Shown in pieces: positions 31,605 through 43,063 of a stretch of 64,000 nucleotides of DNA. Both the position numbers and the translations under genes were made by a program. A model generated the notes under the pieces. The model was not told the origin of the DNA, did no database searches, and saw only the letters and a program-made list of their open reading frames with translations. Source of the DNA: Mycolicibacterium sp. BiH015 (GTDB lineage: Bacteria; Actinomycetota; Actinomycetes; Mycobacteriales; Mycobacteriaceae). Where the stretch lies: positions 434,001-498,000 of the forward strand of contig NZ_JAQGCZ010000001.1 of assembly GCF_027706845.1 (NCBI RefSeq), read 5' to 3'. The first letter of the stretch is position 1, and the number at the start of each line of letters is the position of its first letter.

Positions 31605-31679
31605 GGCAGTATCTTATCGACGCGTGTCGCTTCTGCCACTGTTGGCGGTAAGTTGTTCAAGCGGAGCATTACTGCCATG
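31602..31679. repeat. Inverted TACTGCCATG repeats spanning divergent start codons
   Basis: TACTGCCATG reads rightward at 31670-31679 and leftward at 31602-31611, so both divergent genes begin with the same ten bases around their ATG. A related CTGCCA copy lies between (31633-31638). The arrangement fits an AraC-type operator close to both starts, or leaderless transcripts. This is inference from symmetry only. Confidence 0.6.
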
Positions 31680-31928
31680 AGTACCGCACTGGCCTTTCTG
31701 ATCCTGATCTCACCGTTCGCCCTCGCCGCCCTGCTGACGTGGGCGGCCAACCGTTCCGGCTCGCTGCGCCTGCACATCGACCAGTTCCGCTGGGCCGCGC
31801 CGATGACGGGCCGCCTGTTCGAGGACCGCGACTCCGACCGGGTGCTTCACGACGTGGACGCCATCCGCACGCGATTCGAAGAGCACCCGAGCTGGCCCGT
31901 CTCAAGCGCGTCGGGTGAACGTCGATAA
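31677..31928 (+). CDS. Small single-pass membrane protein, unknown
   Basis: An 83-residue protein with one N-terminal hydrophobic segment (LAFLILISPFALAALLTWAA) followed by a charged soluble region (LFEDRDSDRVLHDVDAIRTRFEEHPSW). No family recognised. It is divergent from the GlxA-type regulator and overlaps the convergent hydrolase gene by 27 bases. The short, well-composed frame with a plausible topology supports a real gene, but expression is unproven. Confidence 0.6.
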   Translation: MSTALAFLILISPFALAALLTWAANRSGSLRLHIDQFRWAAPMTGRLFEDRDSDRVLHDVDAIRTRFEEHPSWPVSSASGERR

Positions 31929-32666
31929 GAACGCTTCGACGGCCTCCCGGTATTTCAGCGGAACGTCGTCGTGGATGAGATGACCCGCGCCGGGCACGTG
32001 TACATACGTCGCCCGGCGCGCCGTCTCCGCCATTGCCGCCATCTGCCCCGGCGGGGCAACCGACCCCTCCGCCTCCAGCAGCAGGGTCGGCACCGACACC
32101 GCACGCCACTGCTCCCAGTAGTCCCGTCGCCCCCACTCCGCCGCGATCTCGATCCACGCCTCGGGATGGCCGTGCAGCCGCCAGCCCGTCTCCGTCCGGT
32201 CGAACGCCTCAAGGAAGTACTGCCCCGCCACGGGCCCGAACTCCGCGAACACCTGTTCGGCGGTCTCGAATTCCACTGGCAGCGCGTGCACCCACGGCTC
32301 CCACGGGCCCGTCGTCCTGCCTCGGAAATCAGGCGCCATGTCCTCGACCACGACGGCCGCCACCAACTCGGGCCGCTCGGCCGCCAGACACCAGGAGTGC
32401 AGCGCACCCATCGAATGGCCGACCAGCACCACCGCCTCGCCCAACGTCGCGACGGCGTCACCGAGATCGGCGACGAACCGCTCGGTCGAGATCGGATACG
32501 GGTCGGACACGTCCCGGCCGCGGTGCCACGGAGCGTCGTAGGTGTAGACGCGACCATGCCGCGTCAGCCACGGCAGCTGACGGGGCCACGTGCTCCCACG
32601 GCCCATCAACCCGTGGACGAGCACCAGCGGGCGGCCCTCGCCGCCCCGGCACGTCAGCAGATCCAT
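31902..32666 (-). CDS. Alpha/beta hydrolase (Rv3591c-like)
   Basis: A 254-residue alpha/beta hydrolase. The oxyanion region is LVHGLMGRGSTWPRQL, the nucleophile elbow GHSMGALHSW, and the C-terminal histidine is in GAGHLIHDD, with the acidic residue before it in the LLLEAEGSV region. The ATG at 32666 was chosen over longer in-frame starts because it gives the expected short N-terminus. Substrate unknown. The neighbouring order (before mhuD) corresponds to Rv3591c. Confidence 0.83.
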   Translation of the reverse strand: MDLLTCRGGEGRPLVLVHGLMGRGSTWPRQLPWLTRHGRVYTYDAPWHRGRDVSDPYPISTERFVADLGDAVATLGEAVVLVGHSMGALHSWCLAAERPELVAAVVVEDMAPDFRGRTTGPWEPWVHALPVEFETAEQVFAEFGPVAGQYFLEAFDRTETGWRLHGHPEAWIEIAAEWGRRDYWEQWRAVSVPTLLLEAEGSVAPPGQMAAMAETARRATYVHVPGAGHLIHDDVPLKYREAVEAFLSTFTRRA

Positions 32667-32705
32667 TGGGTCATCATGCCGACCCCGCGCGGTAGCCTGA
32701 AGCCC

Positions 32706-33035
32706 ATGTCCGCCAAGAACCCTGTGGTGAAGATCAACGCCATCGAGGTACCGCCCGACGCGGGTCCGGAGCTGGAGAAGCGGTTCGCACACCGCGCGCA
32801 TGCCGTCGACAACCAGCCGGGCTTCCTCGGGTTCCAGCTGCTGCGTCCCATCAAAGGCGAGACCCGCTACTTCGTGGTGACCCAGTGGGAGTCCGAAGAC
32901 GCGTTCCAGGCGTGGGCATCCGGGCCGGCCATCGAGGCACACGCCGGTGAGCGGAAGAACCCCGTGTCCACAGGGGCGTCACTGCTCGAGTTCGAGGTCG
33001 TTCTTGACGTCGCAGGGACCGAAGAAGGGGCGTGA
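32706..33035 (+). CDS. mhuD: MhuD, heme-degrading monooxygenase
   Basis: MhuD breaks down host heme to iron and mycobilins. The 109-residue ABM-fold protein keeps the key residues, shifted by four from M. tuberculosis: Asn11 (VKINAIEV), Trp70 (FQAWASG) and heme ligand His79 (AIEAHAGER). The C-terminal SLLEFEVVLDV strand is also conserved. lpqF overlaps its 3' end in another frame. Confidence 0.92.
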   Translation: MSAKNPVVKINAIEVPPDAGPELEKRFAHRAHAVDNQPGFLGFQLLRPIKGETRYFVVTQWESEDAFQAWASGPAIEAHAGERKNPVSTGASLLEFEVVLDVAGTEEGA

Positions 33036-34371
33036 CGCGGGCCGGGCCCGGCGCCGAGCGATCACCTGTGCGGTCGCGCTCGTCACTGTCGCGGCCCTGG
33101 CCTGCGGTTGTGCCGGTACCCGACCGGCGCCGGCCGACGCGGCATACGGCGTGCCGATCCAGATCAACACCCCCCAGGGCCTGCGGGCCAAGCAGACCAT
33201 GGACATGCTCAACAGCGACTGGCCGATCGGTGAGGCCAACGTCCGCACCATGGCCGTCCCCGACGTCGTCGAACACGTCGGAGTCACGCTCGACAGGATC
33301 TGGTGGGACCGCCCGTTCACCGTCACCGACGTCGAGGTGGGTGCCGGATACGTCACTCTTGCCGTGCTCAACTCGTACCGCGTCGCGCAGACCATCCGAG
33401 TGCGAACCGACGAAGCGGGCATGATCGACCGCTTCACCGTCGATCTCGTCAAACCCGAGATCGACGAGTGGAGCGACATCGACGAGCAGCTGACCTCCTC
33501 GGGCGCGCGGTACTCCTACCAGGTGGCCAAGGTCGACAACGGCAGGTGCGAGAAGATCGCGGGATCCAACACCGACGAGTCGCTGCCGCTGGCGTCCATC
33601 TTCAAGCTGTACGTGCTGCTCGCAGTCGCCGATGCGGTGAAGGCCGGAACGCTCGAGTGGTCCGACACGCTGACGATCACCGAAGAAGCCAAGGCCGTCG
33701 GCTCGTCGGGGTTCGACGAGCTTGAGCCCGGGGCGACCGTGACAGTGCGCGACGCCGCCCAGCAGATGATCTCGGCCAGCGACAACATGGCGACCGACCT
33801 GCTGATCAATCGACTCGGACCGGGCGCGATCGAACGCGCACTGGTTGCGGCGGGCCACCACGACCCCGCGAGCATGACACCGTTCCCGACGATGCACGAG
33901 CTGTTCTCGGTCGGCTGGGGCACACCCGACCTGCGCGAGCAGTGGAAGACCGGCTCCCCGGCGGTGCGCGCGCAGCTGCTTGCGCAGACGAACACCCGCC
34001 CCTACGAGCCGGATCCGAAGCGCACGCACATGCCCGCGTCCGAATACGGCGCCGAGTGGTACGGCAGCGCGGCCGACATCTGCCGGCTGCACGCCGCGTT
34101 GCAGCAGGGCGCCGTGGGCGAGGCCGCACCGGTGAAGGACATCCTGTCGTTCCTGCCCGGCATCGACCTCGACCGCGCCGAGTGGCCCTACATCGGGGCG
34201 AAGGCCGGCAACCTGCCCGGCGACATGACGTTCAGCTGGTACGCCGTCGACAAGACCGGCCAGCCCTGGGTGGTGAGCCTGCAGTCGAACTGGCCGGAGT
34301 TCCGCAGTCAGACCGCGGCGGCCTGGCTGATGTCGATCGCCCGGCAGACGTTCGACCTGATCCCTAATTAG
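33004..34371 (+). CDS. lpqF: LpqF, serine hydrolase of class A beta-lactamase fold
   Basis: An exported protein of about 455 residues with a short Arg-rich N-terminus and hydrophobic segment (ITCAVALVTVAALACGC), then a beta-lactamase/transpeptidase-like domain. The family motifs are visible: SxxK as LASIFKLYV, SDN in SASDNMATDLLI, and KxG as GAKAGNLPGD. The lipobox is weak (ACGC or ALAC). I chose the TTG at 33004 after CGAGG, but the start is uncertain. It overlaps mhuD by 32 bases. Substrate unknown. Confidence 0.78.
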   Translation: MTSQGPKKGRDAGRARRRAITCAVALVTVAALACGCAGTRPAPADAAYGVPIQINTPQGLRAKQTMDMLNSDWPIGEANVRTMAVPDVVEHVGVTLDRIWWDRPFTVTDVEVGAGYVTLAVLNSYRVAQTIRVRTDEAGMIDRFTVDLVKPEIDEWSDIDEQLTSSGARYSYQVAKVDNGRCEKIAGSNTDESLPLASIFKLYVLLAVADAVKAGTLEWSDTLTITEEAKAVGSSGFDELEPGATVTVRDAAQQMISASDNMATDLLINRLGPGAIERALVAAGHHDPASMTPFPTMHELFSVGWGTPDLREQWKTGSPAVRAQLLAQTNTRPYEPDPKRTHMPASEYGAEWYGSAADICRLHAALQQGAVGEAAPVKDILSFLPGIDLDRAEWPYIGAKAGNLPGDMTFSWYAVDKTGQPWVVSLQSNWPEFRSQTAAAWLMSIARQTFDLIPN

Positions 34372-34918
34372 ACCGGAGGGTCCATGCGTGGCCCCGGAAA
34401 TGCATCACCGTGCGGCTCACCGGAGCAATGTCGATGCGCCAGAACGATTTCGGCGGTGCGTCCAACGCGACCAGAACGGCCGCGCGCACGACCGCCGGGT
34501 GGGTGACGGCCACGATGCGGGGGTGCTCCGTGCGTCCGGCGGTCAACGAGTCCATCCACCGGCCGACGCGCGCGACCAGATTGACGACGGATTCGCCGCC
34601 GTGGGGCGCGCGGGTCGGGTCGGTCAGCCAGATCGTCATCTCGGCGGGCGGCACCCGGGCGAGGAAATCTCCCCGCCACCGGCCGCAGTCGAGGTCGGTA
34701 AGCCCGGTCTCGATGACCGGAGTCAGGCCGAGTAGTTCCGCTGTCTGCTGGGTGCGCGATTCGGGGCCGCAGACGGCATGCCCGCCGGCCTCGACCTCGA
34801 CTGCCTGGATCTGCCTGCGACCCAGGTCGTTGACCGGCTCGTCGGTGGGAAACCGTCCGGCTGCCATCGCATCGGTCATGGCGTGCGACACGAAGGTCAG
34901 CCGGACGACCTCACTCAC
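34364..34918 (-). CDS. Histidine phosphatase-like protein with degenerate motif
   Basis: A 184-residue member of the phosphoglycerate-mutase-like superfamily. The canonical N-terminal RHG is replaced by SHA (TFVSHAMTDAMAAG). The second catalytic histidine appears to be kept in AVTHPAVVRAAV, and AVCGPESRTQQTAELLG matches the second core strand. It starts with GTG six bases after cbtA and is the last gene behind the cobalamin riboswitch. A role in cobamide nucleotide dephosphorylation is possible but only suggested by context. Confidence 0.78.
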   Translation of the reverse strand: MSEVVRLTFVSHAMTDAMAAGRFPTDEPVNDLGRRQIQAVEVEAGGHAVCGPESRTQQTAELLGLTPVIETGLTDLDCGRWRGDFLARVPPAEMTIWLTDPTRAPHGGESVVNLVARVGRWMDSLTAGRTEHPRIVAVTHPAVVRAAVLVALDAPPKSFWRIDIAPVSRTVMHFRGHAWTLRSN

Positions 34919-34924
34919 CGAGAA

Positions 34925-35725
34925 TCACCGTGCGACGGGCTGCTTCCGTTCGCTGAGCAGACGCGACACCAGGGCGGCGAACACCACCCCGATGGTCGCG
35001 TAGATGACGACCTGCGTCCCGAACGAGTACAGGCGGAAGTCGTAGAGCAGGTCCGCCGGGAAACCCTCGTAGACGATGACGCCCGCGTCGTCGACCAGCG
35101 GACCGGGGGTTTCGTCGATCGTCGGCAGGATCAGCATCACGACGGCGACCGCGACGAGGTACGCCGCGCCGGCGGCCAGGGTCGCGTTCCAGGCGCCCAG
35201 CTTCGGCGCCCACCGCCTGCCCAGCACCACCGCGCCGACCAGAATGGCGACCGACAGCACCACCATCGCGAGGTACAACAGCGTCCGCTGACGGATGGTC
35301 TCGTCCAGGCTCAGCGCCGGCGGGCTCGCCGGATACTTCAGCGCCGGCACGATGTAGAGGCTCACCAACATGCCGCCCGCAACGTAGAGCGACGTCAGGC
35401 GGGCCGAGATGTTGCCGATCCTGCCGTAGGTCACCGCGAACGCGACGGCGAACAATGCGCCGATGGCCAGGCTGAACAGCAGCACGCCGAGCCCCATGCC
35501 GATGTTCATCTGCACGGCGCGAGTGAACCCTCCGCCGTCCTCGCCGTGGCTGTGCCCCGCGACGCCTGCCGCGGTCTCCATCGCCTCGTGTGCCGCGGCG
35601 ATGCCGTCCTCATAGCCGATGGCCAGTTCGATCTTCGGTTCGACGAAGATCCGCGCGAAGATGAACGCGAGTACGCCTGCGACGGCGCCGGCCAGCAGGC
35701 CGCGCCCGATGATCTGCTTCTCCAT
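34925..35725 (-). CDS. cbtA: CbtA, cobalt/cobalamin-linked transporter subunit
   Basis: A 266-residue membrane protein with about seven hydrophobic segments, starting RGLLAGAVAGVLAFIFARIFVEP and containing AMETAAGVAGHSHGEDGGGFTRAVQMNIGMGL, a His-containing loop typical of CbtA. CbtA with CbtB is a predicted cobalt transporter usually controlled by B12 riboswitches. ATG at 35725 lies 28 bases after cbtB. Transport has not been shown for most members. Confidence 0.87.
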   Translation of the reverse strand: MEKQIIGRGLLAGAVAGVLAFIFARIFVEPKIELAIGYEDGIAAAHEAMETAAGVAGHSHGEDGGGFTRAVQMNIGMGLGVLLFSLAIGALFAVAFAVTYGRIGNISARLTSLYVAGGMLVSLYIVPALKYPASPPALSLDETIRQRTLLYLAMVVLSVAILVGAVVLGRRWAPKLGAWNATLAAGAAYLVAVAVVMLILPTIDETPGPLVDDAGVIVYEGFPADLLYDFRLYSFGTQVVIYATIGVVFAALVSRLLSERKQPVAR

Positions 35726-35753
35726 GTTCGGTTGTCCCTGTCTGCCCGGTGAC

Positions 35754-35969
35754 TCAGTGGCAGGGGAAGCCGAGAAGGTGGCGGGCGTCGTGCACGAACT
35801 CGTGGATGTAGGTGTTGCTGCCGAAGACCGACGTCGCACCCTGATCCATCCCGATGAAGTAGAGCACTGCGAGCGCGAAGAACGCGGTCAACGAAAGCCA
35901 CAGCGCGGCTTTGCTTCCCGAGAAGTCGATCGCCCCTGCGTGTCTCTTGCTCGCCTCAGGAGAAGTCAT
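35754..35969 (-). CDS. cbtB: CbtB, small cobalt transporter subunit
   Basis: A 71-residue protein with one transmembrane segment (AALWLSLTAFFALAVLYFIG) and the family's C-terminal metal-type motif HEFVHDARHLLGFPCH. It partners CbtA. ATG at 35969 follows AAAGGA. The long leader upstream holds a cobalamin riboswitch. The open frame continuing to 36020 covers the riboswitch and is not used. Confidence 0.87.
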   Translation of the reverse strand: MTSPEASKRHAGAIDFSGSKAALWLSLTAFFALAVLYFIGMDQGATSVFGSNTYIHEFVHDARHLLGFPCH

Positions 35970-35989
35970 GTGTGGTTCCTTTCCGGGAT

Positions 35990-36105
35990 TTCGCGTCCCG
36001 ACCAGAGTTGCGACGGACACCGGGTCTGACTTTCACAGTGGCGCGACCGTTCTGGAATCCCACCAGATTCCGACGCCCGTCGATTACTCGAGCATCGTAA
36101 GCCAA
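35990..36105 (-). promoter_or_regulatory. Cobalamin (B12) riboswitch of the cbtBA operon
   Basis: Read on the minus strand, the leader contains GGAATCTGGTGGGATTCC (the P3/GGTG-TCC part), then GCGCCACTGTGAAAGTCAG. This includes the B12 box GCCACTGT (36035-36042). Spacing and order match the AdoCbl riboswitch core. It lies about 30-130 bases before cbtB. Binding would probably reduce cobalt uptake when B12 is plentiful. The ends given are approximate. Confidence 0.88.
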
Positions 36106-36106
36106 A

Positions 36107-36155
36107 CAGGGCGGTCACCCTCCCTTGGTTCGACTTTTGGGAGAGGACCGCCCTG
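36107..36155 (-). terminator. Intrinsic terminator after clpC1
   Basis: A perfect 10-base stem (CAGGGCGGTC / GACCGCCCTG at 36107-36116 and 36146-36155) is extended by CCTCCC/GGGAGAG. On the minus strand the hairpin is followed by TTTGGCTT. It ends the clpC1 transcript before the cobalamin riboswitch begins. Confidence 0.8.
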
Positions 36156-36168
36156 CTGGGTTGTTCAG

Positions 36169-38718
<2,550 letters not shown>

Positions 38719-38953
38719 CCGTGGTTACCTGCTCTCCATCGCATAGTGGAGGTGCTGCACTGTTGCCATTGCGATCCGGCCATGATCCAGCGCTGTGCAC
38801 CTACGCCGTCCACTCTAATGGGCGACGGCATGGGGCGCCCCGCCTGCCGCTCCTAAAAGGGGTGACATCGCGAGCGACAGATGGAAACCACCCCACGCTG
38901 CCAGGAGTAACGAGACGGACCTGCGAATCGTTTCCCGGACCGCGGGTGAAAAG

Positions 38954-38970
38954 GTTCGCCTCTAGCGAAC
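38954..38970. promoter_or_regulatory. ClgR-like operator upstream of clpC1
   Basis: GTTCGCCTCTAGCGAAC is a perfect 6-5-6 palindrome that fits the actinobacterial ClgR consensus GTTCGC-N5-GCG. It lies about 236 bases before clpC1 and just past the lsr2 stop. ClgR activates clp genes after stress, so it is a plausible upstream activator site, though it is farther from the gene than usual. Confidence 0.6.
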
Positions 38971-38982
38971 GCGAATGGCTTT

Positions 38983-39324
38983 TTACGTGGCCGCGTGGAA
39001 TGCGTCAATTACGTCGGCAGGAATTCGGCCACGAGTTGACACATTGTGACCGTTTCTGCGAGCCCATTCCCGGATTGCCGCGCTCTGCTCGCGATCGATG
39101 GCCGCGCGACCCCGTCCCGTGCCGACGGAACGTCCACGCCTACGACCACCTACACGGCGACCTGCTTCCACCCATTGCTTCAAATCATTTCGGAGCTTTG
39201 CGGCGTTCTTGGCAGAGAGGTCGATCTCATAGCTCACACCATCGAGACCGAATTCCACGGTCTCGTCGGCGGCACCTTCACCGTCGAAATCGTCGACCAA
39301 GGTGACGGTAACTTTTTTTGCCAT
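38983..39324 (-). CDS. lsr2: Lsr2, nucleoid-associated xenogeneic silencer
   Basis: The 113-residue Lsr2 bridges and silences AT-rich DNA. The N-terminal dimerisation half reads [19 protein letters not shown]. The C-terminal DNA-binding part ends [29 protein letters not shown], with the RGR minor-groove hook. A run of seven A in codons 2-4 (minus strand, 39312-39318) could slip. The surrounding DNA looks less GC-rich than its neighbours, compatible with autoregulation. Confidence 0.96.
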   Translation of the reverse strand: MAKKVTVTLVDDFDGEGAADETVEFGLDGVSYEIDLSAKNAAKLRNDLKQWVEAGRRVGGRRRGRSVGTGRGRAAIDREQSAAIREWARRNGHNVSTRGRIPADVIDAFHAAT

Positions 39325-39349
39325 TACCCCACTGCCCTTCCCAGATACC

Positions 39350-39373
39350 AGATGCGCGGAATGCCCCGCATCT
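39350..39373 (-). promoter_or_regulatory. Inverted repeat in the lsr2 leader
   Basis: AGATGCG and CGCATCT form a 7-base inverted repeat, separated by ten bases, 26 bases upstream of the lsr2 start and 60 bases after the lysS stop. It may be the lysS terminator, an operator or a leader hairpin for lsr2. It lacks a clear T-run on the minus strand. Confidence 0.4.
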
Positions 39374-39432
39374 CCGGCACCAATCTGCCATAAATGGCCG
39401 AACCATTCAACAAGGCTCGATTTCGTTGCAGT

Positions 39433-40950
39433 TCAGTTGCCGTGTCGGCGAACAATCGGGAACAAAACCGTCTCCCTAATCGACAACCCCGTCAGCGCCA
39501 TCAACAACCGGTCGATTCCCATTCCCGTCCCGGTGGTCGGCGGCATGCCGTATTCGAGTGCCGCGAGAAAATCCTCGTCAAGCGCCATTGCCTCGTCGTC
39601 ACCTGCGGCAGCGGCACGCGCCTGGGCCTCGAACCTTTCCCGCTGAATGATGGGATCGATCAGCTCCGAGTAGCCGGTCGCCAACTCGAAGTTACGGACA
39701 TAAAGGTCCCATTTTTCCGTCACGCCCTCGATGCTTCGGTGCGGACGGGTCAGTGGGGTCGTCTCCACCGGGAAGTCACGCACGAACGTCGGGGCGTACA
39801 ACTTGTCGCCGACGGTGAATTCCCATAGTTCTTCGATCAATTTCCCGTGCCCATAACCGCGATCGCGCGCAATCTCGACGCCGAGCTCATCGGCGATACG
39901 CCAAAGTCGTTCAACAGAAGTCTGCGGTGTGATCTCTTCACCGAGGGCCTCCGACAATGACGGATACATGGAAATGTTCTGCCATTCACCGTCGAGGTCG
40001 TACACGCTGCCGTCGGGCAACGGCACTTGACGGGTGCCGATGGCTTCGTCGGCGACCTCCTGAATAAGTTCACGGGTGACCAGGGCGGAATCGTCGTACG
40101 TGCCGTAGGCCTGATATGTCTCCAGCATCGCGAATTCCGGTGAATGCGTGGAATCGGCGCCTTCGTTTCTGAAGTTCCGATTCAGTTCGAATACCTTGTC
40201 GAATCCGCCGACCACGCACCGCTTCAGGAACAGCTCGGGAGCGATGCGCAGGTAGAGGTCGGCATCAAGGGCGTTGGAGTGCGTCACGAACGGTCGCGCG
40301 GCGGCCCCGCCTGCCAGCGTCTGCAGCATCGGCGTCTCGACTTCGAGAAAGCCGCGCCGTTCCAGAGCCGAACGCACCGCACGCACCACTGCCACGCGCT
40401 GGCGCGCGATGGCACGGGCTTCCGGCCGCACGATGAGGTCCACGTACCGCTGGCGAACGCGCGACTCCTCGCTCATCTCCTTGTGGGCAACCGGCAGCGG
40501 GCGCAGTGCCTTGGATGCGATCTGCCATGAGTCGGCCAGTACCGAGAGTTCACCGCGGCGCGAGCTGATCACCTCGCCGTGCACGAAGACGATGTCACCC
40601 AGGTCGACATCGGCCTTCCAAGAATCCAGTGACTCCTGGCCCACCCGGTCGAGGCTGATCATCACCTGAAGCTGCGCACCCTCGCCCTCCTGCAGCGTCG
40701 CAAAGCACAGCTTCCCGGAGTTGCGCGCGAAAATCACCCGGCCCGCGACGCCGACGAGGTGACCGGTTTTGGTGTCCGCGGCCAGATCGGGATACGCGAC
40801 GCGCAACTCCGCAAGGCTGTGGGTGCGGTCGACCTTCACCGGGTAGGGGTCACGTCCCTCGGCAAGCAGCTTCTCGCGTTTGGCCTGACGGATCCGGAAT
40901 TGCTCAGGGATATCGCCGAGAGCATCGTCAGGAGAATCTGGGGGCGTCAC
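39433..40950 (-). CDS. lysS: Lysyl-tRNA synthetase
   Basis: Class II synthetase of 505 residues. An OB-fold anticodon domain comes first ([22 protein letters not shown]), then motif 2 [20 protein letters not shown] and motif 3 [16 protein letters not shown]. The GTG at 40950 was chosen because it gives the same 505-residue length as M. tuberculosis LysS. A divergent PLP-enzyme gene starts only 23 bases away. Confidence 0.94.
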   Translation of the reverse strand: MTPPDSPDDALGDIPEQFRIRQAKREKLLAEGRDPYPVKVDRTHSLAELRVAYPDLAADTKTGHLVGVAGRVIFARNSGKLCFATLQEGEGAQLQVMISLDRVGQESLDSWKADVDLGDIVFVHGEVISSRRGELSVLADSWQIASKALRPLPVAHKEMSEESRVRQRYVDLIVRPEARAIARQRVAVVRAVRSALERRGFLEVETPMLQTLAGGAAARPFVTHSNALDADLYLRIAPELFLKRCVVGGFDKVFELNRNFRNEGADSTHSPEFAMLETYQAYGTYDDSALVTRELIQEVADEAIGTRQVPLPDGSVYDLDGEWQNISMYPSLSEALGEEITPQTSVERLWRIADELGVEIARDRGYGHGKLIEELWEFTVGDKLYAPTFVRDFPVETTPLTRPHRSIEGVTEKWDLYVRNFELATGYSELIDPIIQRERFEAQARAAAAGDDEAMALDEDFLAALEYGMPPTTGTGMGIDRLLMALTGLSIRETVLFPIVRRHGN

Positions 40951-40973
40951 GACGAGCCAGCTTAAATGAACAC

Positions 40974-42236
40974 GTGACCATGTCCGGCATCGCTGCGAGC
41001 GCGGGCGGCTTCGACGAACGCAAGGTTGCCGCCCTCGCGGACGAGCCACTGGACTGCAGCCACAAGGGGATTCCGCCGGCCTGGTGGGGACGCAGTGCGA
41101 ACGAGATCGTCGAACAGGCGCCGAACCTGTTCGACGCGGGGGTCACCGGACCGGTCTGCGTCCTGCGGGCCGACGCCCTCGCGCACAACCTGCACACCAT
41201 GGCCGGCTGGTGTCGGGCCCGGGGTGTGGAACTGGCACCGCACGGTAAGACGCACATGTCGCCGCAGTTGGCCGCCCGGCAGCTGACCGCCGGGGCGAGC
41301 GCGATCACCGTCGCGACGGCGGGTCAGGCCGCGGTGTTCCGGGAGTTCGGGTTCTGCGACCTGGTGCTGGCCAACGAACTGGTCGACGACGCCGGGCTGC
41401 GCTGGTTGTCGGCCGAGCTGGACCGCGATCCGGGAATGCGGTTCGTGTGTTGGGTGGATTCGGTGCGCGGGGTCGAGTTGATGACAGCGGCGCTGGCCGG
41501 CGCGCGGCGCCCCGTCGAGGTGTGCGTGGAGGTGGGGCTGCCCGGTGGGCGGACCGGGTGCCGCTCGGCGGCCGAGGTCGACGCTGTCGCGCGTGCGGCG
41601 GTCGCGTCACCGCGACTGCGACTGGTCGGTGTGGCCGGCTACGAAGCGGCACTGGGTCAGTCGCTCGACGACGACGCCGTCGCGGCGGTGACCGCACACC
41701 TCGCCGATGTGCGGGCCACCGTCGTCCGGCTTTCCGCCGTGTTCGAGACCGACACGGTCTTCGTGAGTGCCGGCGGCAGCACGTATTTCGACGTCGTTGC
41801 CGAGGCGCTGACCGGCTGGCCAGACGGTCTGTCCGTGCGCCCGGTGCTGCGCAGCGGCTGCTACCTGACCCACGACCACGGCCTGTATGCGCAGACGTCT
41901 CCGTTGACCCGGGGAGGCGGTGACGCACTTCGGCCGGCGCTGGAGGTGCACGCACAGGTGGTGTCGCGACCTGAACCCGATCTGGCGATCGTCACGATGG
42001 GCCGCCGCGACGTGTCCTTCGACCAGGGCCTTCCGATTCCGCTGGGCCTGGGTGGCAGCGTCGTCACCAAGCTCAACGACCAGCACGCCTACGTCCGGCT
42101 CGACGCTGCAGTCGACGTCGGCGACCGGGTGCGATTCGGAATCTCGCACCCCTGCACGACCTTCGACAAGTGGCGGGCGATTCCTGTTCTTGACGCCGAC
42201 GACCGCATGGTCGACGTCGTGCGGACTTTATTCTGA
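40974..42236 (+). CDS. PLP-dependent D-amino acid aldolase/dehydratase-like enzyme
   Basis: A 420-residue fold-type III PLP enzyme of the D-threonine aldolase / D-serine dehydratase-like group. The Schiff-base lysine is in [15 protein letters not shown]. The C-terminal metal site has His and Cys in [12 protein letters not shown], as in zinc-dependent members. GTG at 40974 or ATG at 40980 can start the protein, both within 30 bases of the divergent lysS start. The substrate cannot be decided. A link to D-amino acid removal is inference. Confidence 0.82.
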   Translation: MTMSGIAASAGGFDERKVAALADEPLDCSHKGIPPAWWGRSANEIVEQAPNLFDAGVTGPVCVLRADALAHNLHTMAGWCRARGVELAPHGKTHMSPQLAARQLTAGASAITVATAGQAAVFREFGFCDLVLANELVDDAGLRWLSAELDRDPGMRFVCWVDSVRGVELMTAALAGARRPVEVCVEVGLPGGRTGCRSAAEVDAVARAAVASPRLRLVGVAGYEAALGQSLDDDAVAAVTAHLADVRATVVRLSAVFETDTVFVSAGGSTYFDVVAEALTGWPDGLSVRPVLRSGCYLTHDHGLYAQTSPLTRGGGDALRPALEVHAQVVSRPEPDLAIVTMGRRDVSFDQGLPIPLGLGGSVVTKLNDQHAYVRLDAAVDVGDRVRFGISHPCTTFDKWRAIPVLDADDRMVDVVRTLF

Positions 42237-42240
42237 CGTT

Positions 42241-43059
42241 CTAGACGCGGCCCTGTTTGAGCTTGCCGTTCTTGTTGTCGCGGTTGCGCTCGAACACCAA
42301 CCGCAGCCCGTCGAGGGTCAGATGCTGGTCGTAGTGCTCGACGGTGCGCAGATCGGCGAGCACCATCGTGGCACCGTGGCCGGTGGCCACGACGTTGACA
42401 TCGCTCCCACCGAAACCGTCGACGTCGTCCCGGATCCGGTTCACCAAACCGTCGACCAGACCGGCGAAGCCGAACACCGCACCGGCCTGCATGCATTCGA
42501 CGGTGTTCTTGCCGACCACCGACCGGGGCCGGGTCAGCTCGACGCGACGCAGCGCCGCCGACCGTGCGGCCGCCGCATCGGAGGACACCTGCACACCGGG
42601 TGCGATCGCACCTCCGAGGAACTCGCCCCTGGCCGACACGACATCCACACAGATCGACGAACCGAAGTCGACGACGATCGCCGCGGTGCCGAATTTGTGG
42701 TACGCGGCAAGGCAATTCACGATCCGGTCGGCCCCGACCTCCTTCGGATTGTCGACGAGCAGCGGGATCCCCGTGCGCACCCCGGGCTCGATGAGCACGT
42801 GCGGTACCGACGGCCAGTACTGCTCCAGCATGACCCGCACCTCGTGCAGCACCGACGGCACCGTCGACAGGCCCGCGGCACCGGTCAGCCTTTCCGCGTC
42901 GTCACCGATGAGCCCGTCGATGGTCAGCGCGAGTTCGTCGGCCGTCACCTCCGACTCGGTGCGAATCCTCCAGTGGTGCACCACTTTCGCGTGGTCACCA
43001 GAGCCCGAGATCAGCCCGACGACGGTGTGGGTGTTGCGGACGTCTATTGCGAGCAGCAC
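42241..43059 (-). CDS. coaX: Type III pantothenate kinase
   Basis: CoaX phosphorylates pantothenate in CoA synthesis. The 272-residue ASKHA-fold protein has the phosphate-1 motif [14 protein letters not shown], the [11 protein letters not shown] segment, and the phosphate-2 motif [14 protein letters not shown]. Its GTG start is only four bases from the panC stop. In M. tuberculosis panD separates the two; here it is absent. Confidence 0.93.
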   Translation of the reverse strand: MLLAIDVRNTHTVVGLISGSGDHAKVVHHWRIRTESEVTADELALTIDGLIGDDAERLTGAAGLSTVPSVLHEVRVMLEQYWPSVPHVLIEPGVRTGIPLLVDNPKEVGADRIVNCLAAYHKFGTAAIVVDFGSSICVDVVSARGEFLGGAIAPGVQVSSDAAAARSAALRRVELTRPRSVVGKNTVECMQAGAVFGFAGLVDGLVNRIRDDVDGFGGSDVNVVATGHGATMVLADLRTVEHYDQHLTLDGLRLVFERNRDNKNGKLKQGRV

Positions 43060-43063
43060 GACG

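Noticed and set aside
35970..36020. Longer cbtB start at 36020
   Set aside because: The extra codons lie inside the cobalamin riboswitch, and the ATG at 35969 has a good ribosome-binding site and the family length.
40974..42236. Annotation as alanine racemase
   Set aside because: The protein has the D-threonine aldolase-like C-terminal His/Cys metal site and lacks the racemase tyrosine region. A general fold-type III call is safer.
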